NCBI RefSeq assembly: GCF_900639985.1
Contig: NZ_CAAAIM010000001.1
Coordinates: forward strand, 310,001 to 374,000
Reading direction: 5' to 3'
DNA length: 64,000 nucleotides
Source of the DNA: Legionella rowbothamii
GTDB lineage: Bacteria; Pseudomonadota; Gammaproteobacteria; Legionellales; Legionellaceae
Shown: in pieces, positions 58,701-64,000 of the stretch
Numbering within the stretch: position 1 is the stretch's first letter
How the letters are laid out: each line of letters opens with the position of its first letter
Program-made: the position numbers and the translations under genes
The notes under the pieces: generated by a model
What the model was told of the DNA's origin: nothing
Database searches by the model: none
Seen by the model: only the letters and a program-made list of their open reading frames with translations

Positions 58701-61700
58701 AATGATGCGACTAACGCCTATCTTTCAGAACTTTTATGTGCATACCACGCACTTACTTTTACTGACAATGGGTATCACGAGACACTTGTTGCAGAAACAT
58801 TTAAAGAAAATTTTATTCGCTTTTTAGCAACTCACCATTTAAGTATAGATTTATCCCCTCTTCAAATTTCTGACCAAATTAATCGCTTTCTCGGACATCT
58901 AAACCAAATCCCAACAGATGAGCATAATGGGATACACAGTTTATGGAGTATTTGGAGAGGCCAGCGGCTGGATGCATTTAAAATAAACAAAGAACCTATT
59001 CCAAACATTTTTTTAAGAAAATTTTCTTCAAAAAAGTTAGGACATTTTTTATTTACTCAAAAAGAACAATTGGAAAAAGCACTCCCTGGACTAAATAACA
59101 ATCCTCAAATTGTCCAATCTCTTATTTGTCTGTGGATGGATGAGTTTAATATCGCAGCAGTACACCAAAAACTCATACTTGCTTATTTAAAGAGACTTTA
59201 TCCTGGGTTGGATGCCAAAATCCTTTTGCGTAATCTGATCCAGATTAACATTTTTTTAGAGTCACTATCTTCTATTTCACGCAGTAATCCTAATGGTTTT
59301 ATTTATTTAACACTAGAGACCCTCATTGAAAAAAATACCAATGTAGAGGCTTTATTATGCTTTATTAAACTCTTTGCTACAGAGATATCCAAACAACAAG
59401 GGCAAGCCATTACAGATAAAAAGGCTTCATCCTTTCTTTTAGCCCTTGCTAAAAAACCGCATATTTACTATGGCTTGCCTCAAGCAAAAACGTTAATTCG
59501 TATCCTTATAGAGTCTTCTTTTAAATTTGAAGAACATCCTCGATTCCTTTTAGACCTCATAGAAAAACTACTACCTCTAGGTAACGAGGAGGCCGAAAAG
59601 GTATTTACTGTTCTAAATCAAATGATAAAAAATAATGATGGGCTTGAATTTTTAAATGCCCACTCTTATTTAAGCGCGCAGCAATTAAAAGAAATCACCC
59701 TATTTCTCACCAAAGTTAACTCATACTCCTTAGGCATAGACCTTATCAAGGGCCTATTCGAGCTAGATAGTGCTTATGATCTTGCCGAATTAAATGCGGC
59801 TTTGAATGAAAAAAACAGTGAAGAGGCACAATGTTTATTAAAACTTGCTCAGAGTATTTGTCAGCATACAAAACAACCTTTGGCCGATGAGTTACGAAAA
59901 TTAAAAGATAAACCTTTATCAGCGTTAAAAAAACTAGCTCAACTGCATCAAGTGCAGTTCATTAGCACTTCAGAAATTTTAACGTTATTAGATAGGGCTT
60001 CTTTAGATGGGGCTATCACTCACCTTAAACGTCAAAAATCCCAAGAGAATCTGCAGCGCTTTGAGTATGATGCCGAAGTGGTTAAAGCAAAAATTGCCGC
60101 GATTAAACTGAAATCTCATAAAACTGATGCCCCCCTTCCTTTAAGTGAGGAAGAACAAGAGCGTTTATGGGCTGATTATCAATTATTAATGGCGCACATG
60201 GTTGAAAAACCATTTAAATTTGAATCCTCTGGAATCACAAAAGAATGCACCATTTATGATTTAGATGAAACTGACTTTCCGATTGTATTTAAAGCGCTGC
60301 AAGAACGTATTGCGAAAGGAGAGGAATGCCATCACAATCAATTACTCTTAATCGCCTTAAGTGCAGAAGCGCTTTACCAAACCACAAAAAAGTTTCCACG
60401 TTGCACACAAATACTCACTTTATTAAAACGCTTGCACTATCCTGGAAACTTGATCCACGAACTCAAAACAGGAGAAGGGAAAAGTATTGTAGGTGCCATG
60501 CATGGTGCCTGGCTTTGCGCTCTAGGGCACACGGTCGATATAGCCACTGAAAACGACGAATTAGCTCATAATGCTTTAGATAAATTTGGCCCCTTCTATC
60601 AGTATTTAGGGATTGGCCACGGAGAAAATATTCTTGCCGCTCAAAGCGCTCATCATGAATATGTTTCCAATGGTATAAATTATTCCACCGCATCAAATCT
60701 TGCGCTTTTTCGCACGCGCATGACTTTAGAAAAGAAGCCACTTCCTAAAAATCCTGCTTTAGTATGTGATGAGATTGATGCGATATTAACAACAACCATC
60801 CAGTTTCGTTTGGCTGCCAGCCTAGATCCATTATTAACTGAGACTAAGAAATGGACCAAAGCTTATCAATTGCTTCTGGAGTTTGTAAAAGAAAAAGAAA
60901 TCTATCTAGATAATCCCTGCAGTACACAAGATGACGTTTTAAATTTAAGAAACTATTTTATTGCCAAAAATCCTGACCAAGACTTCTTTGAATTTACGAA
61001 CAAAATTTCTAATGAATTACTCAACACCTTAATTGAATCCTCTATGGTAACTCATGAGTTAGAAGAAAAAGTGGATTATTATGTGGTTGAAGCGGATGAG
61101 AAACAATATTATGCAGCCCCAATCCTTGCAACTACTAAAAGACCTGATCCTAAAGTAAGCTATTCAGAATATGTACAACAGCTATTGCATACCGCACTCA
61201 ATGACAAAAATCCACCTCCGACGTATCCTTTTGCTATAAAACCAAGCACCGAAACATTGGTAGCAACCAGTGCTAAAAACTTTTTTGATTATTACCGCTT
61301 AAATGATGGGCCAGTTGTCGGATTAACCGGAACCTCTGGAAGTCGTGTCGAGCTGGCCGAATTTTATGAGCAACAAGGATTAGTCGCGTTTAAATACCCA
61401 ACATTCTACCCCGATCTTTCTGAAGACTTAGGCTTAGTCACAGCCTTTGGGCGAGAAGAGCATCTGAAAAAAATCCATGAATGGATTGCAACTTATAAAC
61501 GACAAAACCCCTCACAGCCTATTTTATTGATCACCCCGTCTCCCCAAGCTACAGAAAATATATGGGCCTTCTTAAAAACAAAAACCAAATGGCCGTTGCA
61601 ATGTTTTCACGGCTACGCTGAGGCTGGAAAATCAGAGGCAAATGTCATTTATACCGCAGGTAAAGATGATTTTCTTACTCTAGCAAATCAAAGTTTAGGG

Positions 61701-64000
61701 CGTGGAGCAGATATAAATCCGGAGCATGAACAAGGATTACTGGTTATTAACACCTGCACCGATCTGACCCCCAGCGAGTTAGATCAAATAAAAGGTCGAG
61801 CTGCCCGCAATGGCGAACAAGGGGGATATATTTCTCTTATTGATGCACAAAATATTGGTAGCCCTAATGATTCAGCACAAACATTAGCTGATGCCTTTAA
61901 AGCCCATCAACTCCAAATTAGTTGGAAACAGCAGCAAGAACGTTCAAAAATGCGTCTACTAGAAGACGCTCGCTATTTTATGATCCACGAGTATGTTCTT
62001 AAACTTCGTGAAACAGCGGATAAAATTTTAATTCGTCAATATGGGGAAAGCGCATCAATTACAGATCACGCAAGTTTACTTAGAACGTTAAGCACGCTGA
62101 ATCACAATGCAGAGAAGCATTATGAACAATTGTTAAATAATCACAAGGCACTGGATAGCAATGCTACCCATGAGTTTTTAACTGCCCGAATTAGCGATCA
62201 GAATAGAGTGCTTGATTTATGGCTTCCGCAAAATAAATTTAATTCAGTGCAATTTGTGGAGCCATCTATTCCTCTTGACGTGTTAACGAGTGCTGCGCCG
62301 CAATTCTCCGATGTAACACTTAATCAATTAAGTGCTATGGCCGATATTTTCTATCGCAAATGGAGCATGGATGGTCATCAGAAAACGGTAGAAAATATTC
62401 ATAGACTAGAAGAGATTAATGAGCTGTTTGATCCTTACTTTAAAAATAAATGCAGCTTTAAACAGGCACTCGGACAAGCATTAGAACAAAAGAAATATCT
62501 TCAGCCACAACTTATTCACAGCCTCACTCTAGAGGTTAAATCTAATGTTGATGAGCTCATTGCCTATGCACAAAATATCCCAGTAATCGGCTATTTAGTA
62601 CCTGCTGAGCGCATTAAAACCTTTGTTTCAGAGTATCTGGAGACCACTAAAAAGCAAATTGAAGAGAAAAAATGGGATGAGATAAGTCTACCACAAATAG
62701 ATTTATCGAGCGTTCGTTCTTGGTTTAGTGGAATCAGCACGGCATTGACAATCAGTGCGGTGTTGATGGGAGGTCCAATCCCCTACATTATAAAGAGTTT
62801 TATAATACCTACTATTTTTGGGTGGATAAAAAACAAACTTAAAAGCAGCTTTAGCGATTCAGAATCACTAATAGCACAAATACTAATTGGACTTGATGAT
62901 ATTGGTAATGACCTGTGCACGGTAATTAAAGCACTTACAGAGATATCGAATGAAAAGGAAATTAAAGTGGGTTGGATCCTAGATAATTTGGGGCCACTTG
63001 CAAAAAATAAAGCGCTACTGTTGGCCTTATCAAAATATTTAGAACTAACTGGGAAGAAGGAGCTTATCCCCCTAATTCCAATAATTCCGGAAGTTTTAAA
63101 CCTTTTAGAAGCTTATCGAGAAGAACAACCCAGAGCATTATTAAACGTCGATGCTTTAATGACGTTTTTATCCTATGCATCTCGCTCTGAACCTATTTTA
63201 AACGCTCTAGAAAATACTCCGTATAAAATGAGTTTGCAGCGAGCATCTCAACTAAACTCTGATTTTATTAGTCAAATTAGTAACCTTTCTTCCTATGAGT
63301 TTTTAAATTTACTAAAAGTTATTGCTCATCCCAATTTCTTTTCTCTATTGGGAAAACTTCCAGCAGCGACCCACTACGAACAGCTCTGCCAGTGGCTGGA
63401 AAACATACCTGAGGATTTGCCTGTTGATTGCCAAAATGCCTTAAAAGAATTCCTAGATTATCAAAAAGATCCTGAACGAATTGCCGAAGAAAGCAAACAG
63501 GACTTGTTGCATTTGCGTACTAAATTTAGCCTAACCATGGAGCGGTTCACCACAGGGTTAGAGCGATTAAAACCAAGACTAGTGATAAAACCAGAAGAGC
63601 CTTCTACCTTAAAAGCTGAAGTTCCACAAAAAAGCTTTTGGAGTATGCAACAGATATTAATATGCTCGGCGACTTTAGCTATTCTAGCTTGCAGTGCGGT
63701 CTATCTTTCAATTAGCCTCGCACTTACTGGTGTGTTTCTTATGGGCTGGATGGCATTCCCCCTCCTTGAACAACAAATTTCTAGCAACCTAGAGCCTGTG
63801 CAAAATATAGACCCTAACGAACCGCCATCTGAACCCTCGCCATTGGCTTTGCTTAATAGTAACCCGGTTAATATTCCTAATTCGAACCAAGAGAAAAATG
63901 AACGCTTTAAGGTGCAAGAAGAGCGACTCAATCTCAATGAGTCAAGAAATATATTTTTTGCGAAGACATCTGTTCCAAAAAAACGGTTTGTAAAAGACCA
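55788..64000 (+). CDS. Giant protein with embedded SecA-like ATPase motor (3' end beyond window)
   Basis: A single open frame of at least 2,737 codons, unbroken to the window edge. Residues ~1-1500 are mainly helical, with a Gln-rich coiled coil near 390-440. A SecA-type DEAD motor follows: Walker A ELKTGEGKS (1558-1566), NYSTASNLALF, Walker B VCDEIDAI (D1661-D1664), GLTGTSGS (1845 on), SLGRGADI (R1972), and arginine-finger GRAARNGEQGG (2003-2013). Order and spacing up to GRGADI match SecA, including room for an inserted substrate domain. Hydrophobic segments lie at about 2320-2350 (ISTALTISAVLMGGPIPYII) and 2620-2650. It has no SecA C-terminal zinc motif in view. It is not the housekeeping SecA (about 900 aa). 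A host- or membrane-directed translocase/unfoldase is my inference. No clear ribosome-binding site. Confidence 0.75.
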   Translation, partial: MFPLGLAPFIYVKKKEQPFFFISNEKKYLWSTQAIGAEQDTSLSIYESLIKTCQQNRVSFKAPERPSRIAKENKTSLSLPLGKYKHKIHLEDFDELNLVQWSDFASVFGYVLSEIISHINQGETVGINFREVFFVPKNETPPEHYRPDIDILVTNVADYNKARNRLSYQLGKYLINKFKFAPNQANSRDFNWSDYKTPLKDYDYFDSVFSAYLSLYYQRHYEFKNQNVIAFTYPFSIRELMLFLHNLAKNSSQELTIVLKGHHYEDELERQRAYEELIELIAESKCNFIVHFVLITKDNVDSNLLNLKPHSQEKIEGFQPLAHGAGYYFSSAKATSLIYREIQARETVKNTWLSSLELHTRRKPLPGAYIYAPEVSKNVRDSKTLTREQLKSKAQLSITHQQSVAHQEELSQTQAINEQVQEQLTQNVTLQQNFTFEHGLSWDFKTSLGDFCKKIEAYAKKALSQITEHERMLEQAGYLTQFYLKKHSKLHFYEQLASNSNFRLQIASRIFGNALIEDEKGKLLQVPLPHFPLDAMEEPIADALIKDIEQTDGLFPKECVIKDSFFYGRTLCGLKRKLKPGVHLFTPPKIFSSLSYQAQLQTENSDNTTPTVFQTPLTHSALLSEEQLNAVKEDFQRKLIQTAEQLLSLFKPHAPLNAREIQALETQLLSLVCFYFPNNEGDIARLEKFIFQFTDHNEDNLKILLQIIIGKHKSGLAAFFQLLSFLKSRSLVDYFYKIYFQYALNVSSVEQILQNASFNPFLKLASRIPMGAKINEWPDFELFAFHFLIFAAQNRLIIDYHEFVELERFWNRIYAKFLFYSGNQEAEARKLTHQLTQELIHNDGLSIAPISEIKTFYIGLEKLIDHAIEKNSLKEQIDEIKGISLLATDAHYALEWNGFNVLSAEMQIHSAAINPFTKSYAVSSEELVHAMMAHQTEAPSLKTTLFRFLGTQSLRQDISFYRQLYQATTDTNDATNAYLSELLCAYHALTFTDNGYHETLVAETFKENFIRFLATHHLSIDLSPLQISDQINRFLGHLNQIPTDEHNGIHSLWSIWRGQRLDAFKINKEPIPNIFLRKFSSKKLGHFLFTQKEQLEKALPGLNNNPQIVQSLICLWMDEFNIAAVHQKLILAYLKRLYPGLDAKILLRNLIQINIFLESLSSISRSNPNGFIYLTLETLIEKNTNVEALLCFIKLFATEISKQQGQAITDKKASSFLLALAKKPHIYYGLPQAKTLIRILIESSFKFEEHPRFLLDLIEKLLPLGNEEAEKVFTVLNQMIKNNDGLEFLNAHSYLSAQQLKEITLFLTKVNSYSLGIDLIKGLFELDSAYDLAELNAALNEKNSEEAQCLLKLAQSICQHTKQPLADELRKLKDKPLSALKKLAQLHQVQFISTSEILTLLDRASLDGAITHLKRQKSQENLQRFEYDAEVVKAKIAAIKLKSHKTDAPLPLSEEEQERLWADYQLLMAHMVEKPFKFESSGITKECTIYDLDETDFPIVFKALQERIAKGEECHHNQLLLIALSAEALYQTTKKFPRCTQILTLLKRLHYPGNLIHELKTGEGKSIVGAMHGAWLCALGHTVDIATENDELAHNALDKFGPFYQYLGIGHGENILAAQSAHHEYVSNGINYSTASNLALFRTRMTLEKKPLPKNPALVCDEIDAILTTTIQFRLAASLDPLLTETKKWTKAYQLLLEFVKEKEIYLDNPCSTQDDVLNLRNYFIAKNPDQDFFEFTNKISNELLNTLIESSMVTHELEEKVDYYVVEADEKQYYAAPILATTKRPDPKVSYSEYVQQLLHTALNDKNPPPTYPFAIKPSTETLVATSAKNFFDYYRLNDGPVVGLTGTSGSRVELAEFYEQQGLVAFKYPTFYPDLSEDLGLVTAFGREEHLKKIHEWIATYKRQNPSQPILLITPSPQATENIWAFLKTKTKWPLQCFHGYAEAGKSEANVIYTAGKDDFLTLANQSLGRGADINPEHEQGLLVINTCTDLTPSELDQIKGRAARNGEQGGYISLIDAQNIGSPNDSAQTLADAFKAHQLQISWKQQQERSKMRLLEDARYFMIHEYVLKLRETADKILIRQYGESASITDHASLLRTLSTLNHNAEKHYEQLLNNHKALDSNATHEFLTARISDQNRVLDLWLPQNKFNSVQFVEPSIPLDVLTSAAPQFSDVTLNQLSAMADIFYRKWSMDGHQKTVENIHRLEEINELFDPYFKNKCSFKQALGQALEQKKYLQPQLIHSLTLEVKSNVDELIAYAQNIPVIGYLVPAERIKTFVSEYLETTKKQIEEKKWDEISLPQIDLSSVRSWFSGISTALTISAVLMGGPIPYIIKSFIIPTIFGWIKNKLKSSFSDSESLIAQILIGLDDIGNDLCTVIKALTEISNEKEIKVGWILDNLGPLAKNKALLLALSKYLELTGKKELIPLIPIIPEVLNLLEAYREEQPRALLNVDALMTFLSYASRSEPILNALENTPYKMSLQRASQLNSDFISQISNLSSYEFLNLLKVIAHPNFFSLLGKLPAATHYEQLCQWLENIPEDLPVDCQNALKEFLDYQKDPERIAEESKQDLLHLRTKFSLTMERFTTGLERLKPRLVIKPEEPSTLKAEVPQKSFWSMQQILICSATLAILACSAVYLSISLALTGVFLMGWMAFPLLEQQISSNLEPVQNIDPNEPPSEPSPLALLNSNPVNIPNSNQEKNERFKVQEERLNLNESRNIFFAKTSVPKKRFVKD

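Noticed and set aside
55788-64000. Housekeeping preprotein translocase SecA
   Set aside because: The motor motifs are buried about 1,560 residues into a protein three times the size of SecA, with altered motifs (GRGADI, GRAARNG) and non-SecA flanks.
1-64000. CRISPR arrays, tRNA or rRNA genes
   Set aside because: I saw no regularly spaced direct repeats and no cloverleaf or rRNA-like sequence.

Overview
The window is AT-rich DNA that looks like the accessory genome of a Legionella species (probably not L. pneumophila itself). The assignment rests on gene content: many large proteins with eukaryote-like or host-directed domains (protein-kinase-like proteins, Ulp1-type cysteine protease, phosphoinositide phosphatase, U-box-like and plant IQM-like domains, ankyrin remnants, a C-terminal CaaX box), an EnhA-type L,D-transpeptidase lipoprotein, and many decayed insertion sequences. 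No Dot/Icm apparatus genes are present; calling these proteins type IV effectors is inference from domain type and context.

Layout. 0-3.3 kb: the end of an unknown protein, a decayed ankyrin gene, a resolvase with an internal deletion, and a secreted DUF1566-type protein. 3.5-6.9 kb: a minus-strand operon of patatin phospholipase, GntP permease and YihY/BrkB membrane protein. 7-8.9 kb: a kinase-like protein. 9.1-17.3 kb: two tandem ~1,330-aa paralogues, each with an Ulp1-like Cys protease head and a conserved kinase-like GDRD...GFDYGK core. 17.4-20.8 kb: a secreted protein with a DTGS motif, a secreted trypsin-like protease and a small membrane protein. 21-25.3 kb: a GNAT enzyme and a CX5R (SopB/IpgD-type) phosphoinositide phosphatase fused to a very long coiled coil.

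25.3-34 kb is a mobile-element graveyard: a frameshifted and apparently internally deleted transposase, Tn3, IS6 and IS30 fragments, a 33-bp perfect inverted-repeat mini-element, and pseudogenes of acetyltransferase and DUF1566 types, with an intact FabH-like ketoacyl synthase among them. 34-39.3 kb holds an alpha/beta hydrolase with an upstream amber codon, an L,D-transpeptidase lipoprotein, a U-box-like candidate and a divergent kinase-like protein. 39.4-47.2 kb is a translationally coupled pair of giant minus-strand genes of unknown function. 47.6-55.7 kb carries a YcaC-like hydrolase, an LRR-like protein, an IQM-like protein, a CNA/carboxypeptidase-regulatory-like protein, a YbaL-type K+/H+ antiporter, and, coupled to it, a protein with an FSGC...H signature (CNF1/CheD-type deamidase pattern) ending in CTIL.

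From 55.8 kb to the end runs one uninterrupted plus-strand frame of at least 2,737 codons, still open at the window edge. It encodes a giant protein with an embedded SecA-type ATPase motor (GEGKS, DEID, TGT, GRGADI, GRAARNG in SecA order and spacing) and C-terminal membrane segments. This is the most unusual object here. The window as a whole reads as an island of candidate host-interaction proteins interspersed with a few metabolic and transport genes and heavily eroded transposons.
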